Shown piece after piece: positions 46,806-56,543 of a DNA stretch of 64,000 nucleotides. A model generated the notes under the pieces. The model made no database searches and had not been told where the DNA came from. It saw nothing but the letters and a program-made list of their open reading frames with translations. Each line of letters begins with the position of its first letter. Position 1 is the first letter of the stretch. Source of the stretch: Bimuria novae-zelandiae CBS 107.79 (taxonomy: Eukaryota > Ascomycota > Dothideomycetes > Pleosporales > Didymosphaeriaceae); NCBI GenBank assembly GCA_010015655.1, contig ML976660.1, positions 1,351,872 to 1,415,871 on the forward strand. Direction: 5' to 3'. The position numbers and the translations under genes are program-made.

Positions 46806-47852
46806 CTAAACACTATTCCTCCACTCTGCCGTCGCACTCTCACCCCTCTCGATTGGCAGTGTCACCGCCCTCTTCAATTTTACTCCCACCTCCTTCCCAG
46901 GACCCTCGTGTTCACACTCTCCCACCTCGTCGCCCTCCTGCTCTCTCACCCCGGTCTCCGCCTCACTCACAGGGCTCCCGTGTCTCCGCTCCTGCAACCC
47001 CATCAACCAGGTCGCCCTCCCCATAGCCCAGCACCCCTCCAACTCCTCATTCCACATACGTCCGCTCTCCACCGGAAAGCCCTTAGCCGTGTACTGCTCG
47101 CGCATAAGCCCGCGCTGCTTGCACCATATGCCCGGGAACTTGACTTCTCCCGAGGAACGAGAGGAAGAGGAAGCCGGGGACTTTTCAGACGGGCTAGCGG
47201 CGTGGCAGTGGCACGTAGGCTTGCAGGGCGGGTATTCCTCCTTTTTCTTCTTGGATAGCCAGGTAGAGGATGAGGTTCGCCGGGAGGATGTCGAGACGCG
47301 TGGTGGAGAGGATGATGGGGATGAGTGCAAGGGAGAGCCGCTAGAGCCGCTAGAGCGCCTGCTAGACGAGGCCAGAGGAGTCGACGGGCGACGCTGGCGT
47401 TGGGCCTGCGGCTGCGTAACGGCGTACGTGTGCGAGTGGCGACTCATCAAGCTGCCCACCAACGAGGACGAAAAACTCCTCTTCACCTTTGCCCTAATTC
47501 CCTCTTTCTTCACCTTCTTCTTGGACACCTCATCTTCGCTCTCGTGGGGATCGTCGGTGTGTGCTGTAGATGATGGACTAGACAGACTTCGTGCCGGCGT
47601 GGTTCTCGTGTTCGCGCTAGTCTCCGTAGTACTTTGTTGTACCTGCACCGCCGGAGGAGGAGAAGACTCTGTAGGCGCGCGACGATCTGGCACGGTCAAA
47701 AAATTTGGATCTTGCGCGGACACCGTGTTCGGTGTGCGCGGTGGCGCGCGTGTGAGTAGAGTCCCCGGTGCCGTATGGCGGGCTTTGACCTGCGGGCGTG
47801 CCATGGCTAGTGGGCATTTCTGCTTCTTTGGCGATGGCGACTTGTGCGACAT
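46806..47852 (-). CDS. Ser/Pro-rich, disordered hypothetical protein
   Basis: I prefer the ATG at 47852 (MSHKSPSPKKQK), because the bases before it look like a 3' splice site (ccttcag) and an upstream ATG at 47888 would encode a weak extension. The frame of about 348 codons is rich in Ser, Pro, Thr, Arg and Lys. It has poly-Ser tracts, KKKVKKEG and KKKKKEE basic patches that could act as nuclear signals, and a more ordered C-terminal third with GIWCKQRGLMREQ and GRMWNEELEGCWAMGR, where Trp and Cys cluster. I do not recognise the family. The frame is free of stops despite high complexity of codon choice, and it lies among conserved genes, so I think it is real. Confidence 0.55.
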   Translation of the reverse strand: MSHKSPSPKKQKCPLAMARPQVKARHTAPGTLLTRAPPRTPNTVSAQDPNFLTVPDRRAPTESSPPPAVQVQQSTTETSANTRTTPARSLSSPSSTAHTDDPHESEDEVSKKKVKKEGIRAKVKRSFSSSLVGSLMSRHSHTYAVTQPQAQRQRRPSTPLASSSRRSSGSSGSPLHSSPSSSPPRVSTSSRRTSSSTWLSKKKKEEYPPCKPTCHCHAASPSEKSPASSSSRSSGEVKFPGIWCKQRGLMREQYTAKGFPVESGRMWNEELEGCWAMGRATWLMGLQERRHGSPVSEAETGVREQEGDEVGECEHEGPGKEVGVKLKRAVTLPIERGESATAEWRNSV

Positions 47853-47888
47853 GCTGAAGGTAAGAGGGTTGTGTATGTGTAGTGCCAT

Positions 47889-48600
47889 TGCTTACTTCGA
47901 TTCGTACTTTGCCGTTCGCGTAGCTCGTGTTTTTGTTTGTCGCGGTGTGAATGGTGAGGAAGCTGTGACTAGACTAGACTTGTGAGGGACTCAAAGGAAG
48001 GAGGATGTGTAACGAGTACAAATACACTGTGGTGAGGCTGAGCACAAGAAATTGATTTCTTTCCCATGATTAGGGTTGACTCGTATGCGAGGCGAACTGT
48101 GGTTCACTGCGATGAGTTGCATGTACAGCCCGGTCTTCAAGAAATATGTATCACAAAGTACGACGCGTTCAAGTGGGCGTAATACGATATGTACTGCGGT
48201 CGAGGTGAAATGCAATTTTTGCAGTCCAATAGAGCACGTAGTGAGCAAGATTGTCGCGTGCTGCACCAGACTGTTGGGGACGAAAACTATGGGACGGACG
48301 GAACGCACAGCCTCAACACTCGATGTCGTAGGCACCAGCACAGGCACTAGTACTGTCGAAGCATGGGCTGTTCGAGATGTGTCCCTTCGACACCTAACGC
48401 GTAAGCATTGCAAAGAACAATCAGTTATTCAAACCGTCATATTGATAACGTACTCCGCAAGATGCCAAGGTATCGAGAATCTACATACCCATCCACAAAG
48501 GAACAGATCCCGACTTTTGAAAATATCATGAAACGCCTGAATGGTGCCATTAATGTACAGTCGAAGTGAAAACGGGACGTCAATAAAAGGATAGGTACGC
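47889..48600. other. Intergenic, nothing firm
   Basis: A 140-codon minus-strand frame (48413-47991) and a 151-codon plus-strand frame overlap here. Neither shows a motif. The segment probably holds the promoter of the Ser/Pro-rich gene and the 3' untranslated part of ILV2. Confidence 0.4.
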
Positions 48601-50795
48601 TTAGCGACCGCTCCTCTCCTTCGTCCTCGCTCTCCGTTCTCTCGCGACCTCTGCATCATAGTTAGCGAGTGATCAACGACATGGCGATATGTATTTGGTG
48701 CCGACTTACTCTCATCGTACACAAGGAACTCGTGTAACCCGTTGCCGGCGGGAACCATCGGCAGGACGGGTACCTTCTGGTCGACCACAACCTCTAGTAG
48801 GGCCGGACCTTCAGTATTGAGCAGCCACTTAATCTTGTCTTCTAACTCCTCGACCTTGCTCACACGATCAGCCTGGACATACATGGCCTCGGCCAGCTTG
48901 ACGAAATCCGCATTCCGCTGGTGCGTGTGCGAGAAGCGGTCATCATAGAACAGCGTCTGCCACTGGGTCACCATGCCTTGTTCCTCGTTGTTCAGAACAA
49001 TGATTTTTACGCCAATGTTGAACTCCGCTGCGGTAGACAGCTCGGTGAGCGTCATGGAGAAGGAAGAGTCGCCATCGATGTCAACAACGAGGGCGTCCGG
49101 ACGGGCGACCTTTGCACCGATGGCAGCAGGGAGACCGTAGCCCATTGTACCGAGACCACCCGAAGTGATCATGGTGCGAGGGTGTGTCCAGCGGAAGTGC
49201 TGTGCGGCCCACATCTGGTGCTGGCCAACACCGGTCGTGATGACGGTGTTCTCCTTCATGGGTTGTGTGAGCTGGGAGAGCTTCTCAATGACGGTTTGCG
49301 GCTTGATGAACCCATTAGGCCCCTCCTTCTCATAAGCCCACGGGAAACGGGCCTTCCAGTCTTTAATCTGCGCGAACCACTCGGGGCGCTCCTTGACCTC
49401 GCTCACCATGGGAACAAGCTGCTCGAGATTGGTGACAACGTCGCCTTCGACGGCCTCGGTGGCCTGCACGACTTTGTTGATATTCTTGGGCATGATTTCG
49501 AAGTGAATAATGCCTCCTCTTCCTTCGGCCGCTGCGGCCTTGGCCTCGGGCGCGAATTTGCCTAGAGACATTGTCACGCGATCGTCGAACCTCGCGCCGA
49601 GAGCAAGGATAAGATCAGCCTCTTGCATGGCCATGTTGGCATAGGCAGAGCCGTGCATGCCCAACATGTGCAGCGACTTTTCATCGTGCTCATCAAATGC
49701 ACCAAGACCTTGGAGGGTAGTCGTCACAGGAATCTTGGCCTTTTCGGAGAGCTCGCGCAGAATCTTAGGGCCGTCGGGCGTGGAGACCATGCCCTGACCA
49801 GCGTAAATGACGGGCTTCTTTGCCATGTTGATCAAGTCTGCCGAGCGCTTCAGAGTCGCGTGGAGCTGCTTCTTACTTAATTCCCGCGCGGCGAGCGTCG
49901 CAGCCGAAGGATGTGTTGGCAGACTAGAGGTCATGGGAATCGGCCTTGTAAGCATACCAGCTGTAACGTCCTTGGGCAGATCAACAAGTACAGGGCCCGG
50001 CCGTCCACTCGTTGCGATCTCAAATGCCTCGTTTATCCTCCTGGGCAACTCGGCAATGTTCTTGACGAGGACGTTCCATTTTGTGCATGGTCGCGTGATG
50101 CCTACCGTGTCGGCTTCCTGGAAGGCATCGGAGCCAATGGCAGAGGTAACGACCTGACCACAGAAAACAACGAGAGGGGTACCGTCCATGAGCGCGTCCT
50201 GCATGGCGGTCACGACGTTTGTGGCGCCAGGGCCGGATGTGACGAGGACGACGCCGGGCTTGCCTGAGGCGCGGGCATAGCCTTCAGCCATGTGTCCAGC
50301 ACCTTGCTCATGTCTTGGTAGGATGAAGTCGAAGTGTTTTGAGTTGTAGATTGCGTCAAAGACGGGGAGGATAGCGCCGCCAGGGTAGCCAACTGCGAGT
50401 CACACCGCCAATTAGCTTGTGACTCAATTGTAGCAAACATTGTTAATTGGAGAGAAGGGGAAAAGCATACAGATGTGCTTCACGCCATGCCTCAACATCA
50501 TCTCGTGGAAAATCTCGCCGCCCTTCTTGCCGACCAGCGAGTGATCCATCTCTGGCTGCTGTCGCCGCAGCGGCTGCACATCGTAGTCTTCCCTGTTGAA
50601 GGCGGGTGCAGGCCGTGCCCTGCCTTCTTGCCTCGCTACTGCCGCCGCAGTGCTCTGGGTCCTTTTTGCATCTCCCACTTTGGTGCTCGCCACCTGGCCA
50701 GCTCGATACGGTGACGCAGCGCTTCTCGAGGCGGAGGCGGAAAAACATCGTGCGCTCCGCAGAGCGTGGATGGCCTTTGCGCGCGATTGCTGCAT
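48601..50795 (-). CDS. ILV2: Acetolactate synthase, catalytic subunit (mitochondrial)
   Basis: This ThDP-dependent enzyme makes 2-acetolactate and 2-aceto-2-hydroxybutyrate, the first common step of valine, leucine and isoleucine synthesis. I start it at ATG 50795 (MQQSRAKAIHALRSARCFS), an Arg/Ser-rich mitochondrial presequence; an in-frame extension to 50993 lacks that character. Exon 1 ends at 50471. A 78-nt intron (50393-50470) interrupts HIFGYPGGAILPVFD. Exon 2 holds RHEQGAGHMAEGYARASG with the catalytic Glu, VTSGPGATN, the FAD region, GDSSFSMTLTEL with the GDG-like ThDP/Mg motif, and MVTQWQTLFY. It ends at about 48710 in EFLVYDE. A third short exon (splice gtaagt..gatgcag, 48651-48709) encodes the tail. 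Its phase is ambiguous, and I place the end at the TAA at 48603-48601. It is the target of sulfonylurea-type herbicides. The gene is intact otherwise and about the family's length (roughly 680 residues). Confidence 0.92.
50420..50426 (+). promoter_or_regulatory. TGACTCA, candidate Gcn4/CPC1 site in ILV2 intron 1
   Basis: A perfect TGACTCA lies inside the first intron of ILV2. Amino-acid biosynthesis genes of yeast and filamentous fungi are induced by Gcn4/CPC1 through this sequence. Partial matches (TGACTC core) lie upstream of the start at 50887-50892 (reverse) and 50969-50974. Binding is inferred only. Confidence 0.4.
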
Positions 50796-50886
50796 GGCGC
50801 GGGTGCTGCCTGAACAGGCGCTGTGAGTGGAGATTGGGGGGAAAGAAAGGAATTGGGCGTTCGTGTGGGATCGGAGCGAGCTTTTG

Positions 50887-50974
50887 GAGTCACTCGCGGT
50901 TGAAGGGCTAAAAAGTCTCGATGGTGGCTGCGACCGAGAGCGGACAGACTGGCCCACCTCATTGGCTGTGACTC
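50887..50974. promoter_or_regulatory. Two TGACTC half-sites and a CCAAT-type box upstream of ILV2
   Basis: GAGTCA at 50887-50892 (TGACTC on the gene strand) and TGACTC at 50969-50974 lie about 95 and 175 bp upstream of the ILV2 start. ATTGG at 50961-50965 is a CCAAT box on the gene strand. The pattern suits general amino-acid control, but six-base matches can be chance. Confidence 0.35.
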
Positions 50975-50995
50975 CTCCCAGCCTACCCCACAATC

Positions 50996-51352
50996 AAACA
51001 TCTTGGCCCGTCTAGCCCTGCATACGGGCACCCACAAACAGCCTCACATGTCAAAGACAGCCGAATGCACCCTCTATGCATGCAACGGGTTCAATGCCTA
51101 GTATTTTTTTCTCAATCATCGCCCTGTGAAGAGCTGTGTCCTCTTCAAGATGCTTGTGACTCTTCAACAAAGGCCCTGATGACGCGTGCGTTCGAATCCA
51201 AACGTATCGCCTCGTGTCCCTGGCCAATCAGCACCCCGTAAATTCCGATAGTCAACCGTTCTTCCCAATCGCCCACGGACCGACACAGTGCGCCTCGCCG
51301 ATCTCGGCTTCGCTCTGTTACTCCACATCACGCACCCCGACGTCAGTCCATC
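50996..51352. other. Divergent intergenic region between ILV2 and the TRAPPC12-like gene
   Basis: The two genes are transcribed away from each other. The segment has pyrimidine-rich stretches and no recognisable coding or RNA feature. Confidence 0.4.
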
Positions 51353-52824
51353 ATGTCGCATGGCCGCATGAACAGCGCCGACGAGCGGAGACGCGGTATG
51401 CATTTTGCCTTTGAAACTAGTGTCCTTTTCATATAAGCAATTTGTATCTAATATCCGGCTGATCTAGTCGCCATTCCACGGAGGTCGACCAAAGGCCCCC
51501 TCGATGCTGTAGAGGACGAGTATGTGCACACGCGCAGGAAGAGGAAATCGCGTTTCGCTGACATATTTGCACTTCAAGTCCGCTCGCTGCACTCTCATCC
51601 CAACATGCGCCTTCCGCGATAGAACGCTCGCCGTCACGCCCCGCGCGCTCCCCTGCCCCGCGCTCACCACACCTCCACGATGCCTTGACGAGCCCAGTAT
51701 CCCGAACGACGACTTCACCACCCGCCCTGCAGAAGGACTTCTCTTTTCTCCAAGATGCCTCCGCATACCACGTCCTCCCCGCCTCCAACATCCCTCCGCC
51801 CTTCCTCAACGCCCCAAACATACCATCCGTCTCCTCGCCAATCGACACCCTCCTCCTCAGCGGCCACTATCGCCTCGCTGCCATAGCCGCAGCGCGCAAT
51901 CTCGTATCCTCGACCCCGCCCACCGACTACACAACCCTCTTCCACCTTCTACACATCCGTCTCGCGTGTCTCTGCCTGATAGATGAGCACGCGCTCGCCG
52001 CGCAGGAAGCCAAAGTTTTCGGCGACCTCAACTCTGCGTTCTACTACGCGGATGAAGCGATAGGTGGACGAGGGAGACATCTAGTTCCTTGGGAACTGCG
52101 CATCCTCGTCGTGCGGCTGGCGGCGCTCGGGTACGGGGAGTGGCGCAAGGGGGTAATGGGATACTACGAGCTTGCTCGGGAATGTCGTGAGGCGATCCTT
52201 TCTTCGAGCACAGACGAGGAGAAGAGCATATGGAGAGCGCGGCTGCGTGACTGTGGCATCAGGGTCGCGAATGTGCTAGTCGAGATGGGCGATCTCGAGG
52301 GCGCAGGGCGGCATCTGGCCTCTCTCGGCCCAGCCTCTGCAGAAGGAGAGGAAGGCGAGAAAGAAAGGAGAGAGGTAACTGTCATGGAAGCCCTAACCTG
52401 GCTGCGTCTAGGCGACATCACTGCGGCGCGGAAATGCCTTGCATCGCTCTCGTCCTCCCAGTCCGATGAACTGCTCGACGGCACGCTCAAAGCGCTGCTC
52501 CAGCTAGCAGACTCGGACTACGCTTCCGCTGTCGCATCCTTCGAGTCTCTCCATTCCCGCTTCCCCTCCGACGCCATGGTCACGCAGAACCTCGCCGTAT
52601 GCCTCCTCTACACGGGCCGCATCGCCGAAGCAAAAGACCTACTCTCCGCCCTGGCGCACGAGACCCAGCCGTTCCACTCGCTCGTCTTCAACTTATGCAC
52701 CGTGTACGAGCTCTGCACGGAGCGGAACCAAGACAGTAAATTGGCCTTGGCGAGCACCATGGCGGCGCGCAAGAGCGACGGGAGCGTCGGATGGGAGATT
52801 TCTAATGCGGATTTTAAGCTGTAA
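51353..52824 (+). CDS. TRAPPC12-like TPR protein (TRAPP complex subunit)
   Basis: The main open part, about 51685-52824, has TPR-like helical repeats: LLLSGHYRLAAIAAARNL, ALTWLRLGDITAARKCL, LADSDYASAVASFESL and NLAVCLLYTGRIAEAKDLL. It closes with LVFNLCTVYELCTE, the signature end of TRAPPC12-family proteins, which act in ER-to-Golgi and Golgi tethering. I place the start at ATG 51353 (MSHGRMNSADERRRG). A 70-nt intron follows (gtatgc..gatctag, about 51396-51469), then IPRRSTKGPLD; another splice near 51580-51625 is needed to reach the main frame, and its exact borders are uncertain. The N-terminal part is Ser/Pro/Arg-rich and probably disordered. The gene converges on the SR140 gene with 114 bp between stops. 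Confidence 0.7.
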
Positions 52825-52938
52825 ATGTAGTGTGATATAGGTAGAGGAAGAGGGACGATATCATGATTATCGGATTTGCTGGAGCCTGGGTGTACTTGGT
52901 TTAATAACATTCCATTGTGATATGTGTAGCTTGAAGCT

Positions 52939-55065
52939 TCACTCTTCATCCGACGCAAACATGTCTTCCGCCTTCGGCCTTAGTCGCCTTGCCCTAGCCG
53001 CCGCCGTCTCGCCCGGGATCTCAGGCGGCTCAGTGCTCTTTTCCGGCTCAGCAGCCTTGTCCTGCGCATCCTCTGCTTCCCCAGGCGTCTCATCGACGTC
53101 CATCGGCGTGTCCTCGTCGCGCTGCTGACCTCCCCTCGCCTCTGGCTCACGCACATCCGCCGCGCCATCGACACCCATACTAGCCGCATACCCAGCCTCC
53201 ACGCGCTTCGGCACCGCCGCCTTCTTCGCCCTCTTCTTCTCCACCGCGCGGCGCTCAGTCTCCTCCTGCTCTCTCTCCCGCTTCCTCCTGTTAAACGCCT
53301 CCTCGATGTGCTCCAGCGTCTGTTTCTCAAACAAATGCTCGTCCATCCACACCTTCAACACGGCATTAACCTCCTCGCGAAACTTCTCCTCCGCCAAGCG
53401 ACCAAGCTCCAGCTTCTCGGGCAGCCGCTCCAAGTACTCGAAGACCTTTCGGTCGACGAGCTGGCTGCCAATGACGCCGCGGTACTTGTACGCGACGCCG
53501 GGCTCCTTCTGCGTGGTGAGAGCTACGTCGGAGATGATGCGCAGGGCGTTGGTGGTGAGATTGGGGATTTGTCCACGACGGCGCGTCTCCTCGTCTTCAC
53601 CGATGTCCTTGGTTGAGAGTTTAGGGTTCGCTTTGGAAAGGTAGAAGGGCTGGAAGATGTTGGTGACGAGGAGGGAGACGACTTCGTCCATGCCTTTTGT
53701 TACGTGGTCGACGGCGAAGTTGGAGAAGGCCGCGATCTCGTCGCACATTGCGCTTGAGGGCGGGAGCGTGGCGAGGAGCCAGATGAGTAGGGCGCGGGAG
53801 CGTGGCGGCATGATGCCGTAGCCGGTTTGAGCGCGGCCGGGGTAGTCGTCGCCGACGGGTATGGTTGCTCGAGCATGTGCGGGGATTTCGTCTTCGTCGT
53901 CAGATTCAGCGTCGTCGTAGGGGTGATTCAGATCGCAGAGGTCACTGGCATATTCGTCGATAAGCGCTTCCTTTGGGCCCCGCCACTCGGGATGCCGCTG
54001 GAAAACGTTTGGACGTGTGGTCGAACTGAGGATCTCGTAGAGGCGCCAGCGGTAGTAGCGGTTCAGAGGGTGCTTCTGATCGAAGAGCCATGCGAAGCGC
54101 TCGGAGGATTGGACTTGTGGGTCTTGCATGAGGGCGGCTTCAAACTCGGTCCCGCCCTCGATGACACCTTCGATTGTCTGGTGTATCATGCGTAGCGTGG
54201 GAAGGTCGGGAGGTGCGTTGGCAGTGACCAACATGCGCTTGTTCATGGCCTCCTCGCGAGTACGTTCGCGGTGCTTTCCTCCCAGATCTGGTGGCGGCGC
54301 GTAGCCCTTTGCGACCTCCACGTCGTGCATCGTCGCACCAAACGGCTCTCCATGCTGCTTCGTGCTTACAGTCCTCCCACCCAAGTAGCGATCCAAGTGT
54401 AGATAATATCCCTTGCCCAAATACTTCTTGTCATTCATCTTGTTCATGGCATCGTCGAGATCGCGGGCACTCGCATCCTTGTCGAAGATGACCTTCATCG
54501 AAGCCGACGGACGTGTTCGCTGCAACGGGCTCCCTGGCTTGGACGGCGGTATCCTCTCTACCTTGACCACCTTCAGCGAGGGAAACTCGGAGAACAGCTC
54601 CTCGACGCGAGCGGTGCTGATGGCCGGTGGCAGATTGCTAGCCTTAGCCACCACGGTAGTGTACACGTTCTCGCTCGCCCTCTCTTCCTCTGTCGCTCCT
54701 CCAACAGGTCCTACAAATCTTTTAGGCGGCGGTCCAGTATATGCGCCTGGCGCGCCCGGTCTCAGGAAGGCAGGGCCCAGCTGCGCTTCTGCATCGAGCG
54801 TCCCCGGCCCGCTCTTCATCGACCGCGGCCTTCCTGTAAAATGCCGCTTCGACCCCGTCGGCACAAACACGTCGTTGCCCGCCTCGTGGTCTTTCTCCGT
54901 CTCACCGAGCACGCCCTTTTCGTCGCCGTGCTCATCCATGACGTCGGCCATGACCCTGTCGAGCGCATTCTTCTCCTCGCGCGCCTTTGCGTCGTCGTCT
55001 GCTTTGGCCTTGGAGCCGAGCTGCGCGGCTTTACTTGCTTTGTTTAAAGATATTCTGAACGCCAT
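52939..55065 (-). CDS. U2 snRNP-associated SURP-domain protein (SR140/U2SURP homologue)
   Basis: A single uninterrupted frame encodes 708 residues. Order: Lys/Ala-rich N-terminus; PGAYTGPPPKRFVGP; an RRM-like domain at about residues 140-235 (NLPPAISTARVEELFSEF and KYLGKGYYLHLDRYLGGR); a SURP module at about 330-350 (FAWLFDQKHPLNRYYRWRLYEI); an RPR/CID-type helical domain at about 430-560 (ALLIWLLATLPPSS, ALRIISDV); a charged coiled-coil-like stretch (EAFNRRKREREQEETERR) and an acidic end DMFASDEE. This arrangement is that of SR140, which acts with U2 snRNP in pre-mRNA splicing. The start at 55065 gives MAFRISLNK, and no better upstream ATG exists. The intact 2.1-kb frame shows that the local sequence quality is good. 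Confidence 0.88.
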   Translation of the reverse strand: MAFRISLNKASKAAQLGSKAKADDDAKAREEKNALDRVMADVMDEHGDEKGVLGETEKDHEAGNDVFVPTGSKRHFTGRPRSMKSGPGTLDAEAQLGPAFLRPGAPGAYTGPPPKRFVGPVGGATEEERASENVYTTVVAKASNLPPAISTARVEELFSEFPSLKVVKVERIPPSKPGSPLQRTRPSASMKVIFDKDASARDLDDAMNKMNDKKYLGKGYYLHLDRYLGGRTVSTKQHGEPFGATMHDVEVAKGYAPPPDLGGKHRERTREEAMNKRMLVTANAPPDLPTLRMIHQTIEGVIEGGTEFEAALMQDPQVQSSERFAWLFDQKHPLNRYYRWRLYEILSSTTRPNVFQRHPEWRGPKEALIDEYASDLCDLNHPYDDAESDDEDEIPAHARATIPVGDDYPGRAQTGYGIMPPRSRALLIWLLATLPPSSAMCDEIAAFSNFAVDHVTKGMDEVVSLLVTNIFQPFYLSKANPKLSTKDIGEDEETRRRGQIPNLTTNALRIISDVALTTQKEPGVAYKYRGVIGSQLVDRKVFEYLERLPEKLELGRLAEEKFREEVNAVLKVWMDEHLFEKQTLEHIEEAFNRRKREREQEETERRAVEKKRAKKAAVPKRVEAGYAASMGVDGAADVREPEARGGQQRDEDTPMDVDETPGEAEDAQDKAAEPEKSTEPPEIPGETAAARARRLRPKAEDMFASDEE

Positions 55066-55293
55066 GTTAGCTAGGTATGTTTTGCGCGAGCGAAGAGCGA
55101 AAAGCGGAGGGATTGTAACCCCGTGGTGGGGACAACAGGTCGAAGGTGTGTTTGCGCTAAGCTATACAAAATCGCTCCGAGCCGCATCACGCTAGTGGGA
55201 GCTTAGCGCGTGGTGCCTGCTGTGATCTGAACTCCACCCCGACAACATCAACCCCGCAAGTTCACCAGCGTTCCCACTTCTCTCCCATTCACA
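55066..55293. promoter_or_regulatory. Short bidirectional promoter region
   Basis: Only 228 bp separate the starts of SR140 (minus) and the conserved fungal gene (plus), so both promoters must lie here. No TATA box is obvious. Confidence 0.5.
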
Positions 55294-56489
55294 ATGGCAT
55301 CGACACAAGATCTCCAAACGCTCCTCCGCTTTCTCTCTCAAGATGCCAAGGTTCCCCTCGCCGCTGCAATGTCCAAGGTCAAGGACATGCAGGCCGCAAA
55401 GATGATCACGTGAGCACGCGTTACCCACTCTATTGCATCACTGACACGCGTAGACCGAACGACATTGCAAAAGCGGACATGGAAAGTTTACAAAAAATCT
55501 TCGGTGACGATAAACTCGCGCGCCAGGTCTTCAACGCAGCGAAGCGCGTGTCCAAGAAGCGGACGAACAGCGATATGTCCACAGCATCTACCTCAACTAT
55601 CCCAGCATCGTCTGCAGGCAAGCGATCAAAAACCTCCTTCGGGGCACCCATGGACCCAGCATCATTCGAAGCTTCGCTCGCACTCCCATCATCCGATCTC
55701 AGTGAGGAGCAACTGAAGGAAGTAGTAGTGTTCACCAACCGCGCGCCCCTTGTCCTCGCCTTCGCTGTCTCGGTCCTCAAATACACAATGCCCTCCCAGC
55801 CCCTGTCTAGCAGGCTATCCCTCGCGCAAGCCGTCTGCAGCGCAAACAGCCAGTCCAAAGCAAAGTACCTCGGTATCCAAAACGGCGCATCTGCGGAGGA
55901 CGAAGGCTGGGGCGAGGGCCAGCCACTCGTCACGGTGCTGAATCGGCAAATTCGTGTCATGAAGCGGTGGGGGTACACTTGGAAGGAGGAGTCGGAAGTG
56001 AAAGAGGAAGATCCGGCATCTACGCAAGGGACGGTACAGGGCGACGATGCGCAGGAGACGGTTGCCCCCGAAGAGCCGGCATTGTGGGGCGTGGACCTGG
56101 AGGCGCTGAAAAACTCGAATGAGCCGGTGACGGCTGGTGCAATGCACGCTTCGACAAGCGAGCTTCCCATATATCGACCGGAGTCGACGAGAGCGTATAT
56201 GCTCAAGGCTTTTGGGTCGAAGCCGGGCGCGGAAGGCAAACCGGCGAAGTCACTCAGTGCGAAAAAGGCAGCCGAGGAAAAGGAGCGCAATCTGGGCATG
56301 CTTCTGGCATCGTTGGATCTGCTGTGTCAGTCTTGGAACAACACCCTGAGTAAGGAGGATCTGGATAAGCGGGCTTGGAGCTGGTACTGCGCTGTGCGAC
56401 CAGAAGTCGAGTCTGGCGCTGCGGGTTGGGGTGGCAAAGGCGACGTCAAGCTTGCGGATATCCTGAAGCTAAGACGGCAGCCCGGTTAA
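55294..56489 (+). CDS. Conserved filamentous-fungal protein of unknown function, possible HhH DNA-binding N-terminus
   Basis: Exon 1 starts at ATG 55294 (MASTQDLQTLLRFLSQDAKVP). A 44-nt intron (55410-55453) is followed by an exon to TAA at 56487-56489, giving about 385 residues. The N-terminal part (PNDIAKADMESLQKIFGDDKLARQV) looks like helix-hairpin-helix packing, and KRVSKKR is basic. The middle has FTNRAPLVLAFAVSVLKYTMP, PLSSRLSLAQAV and EGWGEGQPLVTVLNRQIRVMKRWGY. The C-terminal helical part has LASLDLLCQSWNNTL, DKRAWSWYCAVRP and VKLADILKLRR. I recall this architecture as widely conserved in Pezizomycotina, sometimes labelled 'impact family', a label I do not trust. A nuclear role is an inference from the basic and HhH-like parts. 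Confidence 0.75.
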
Positions 56490-56543
56490 TGGCTTCCTTC
56501 TGAATTCGGAAGCCTGGATACCGGCGACAGATATAAGCCCGCG

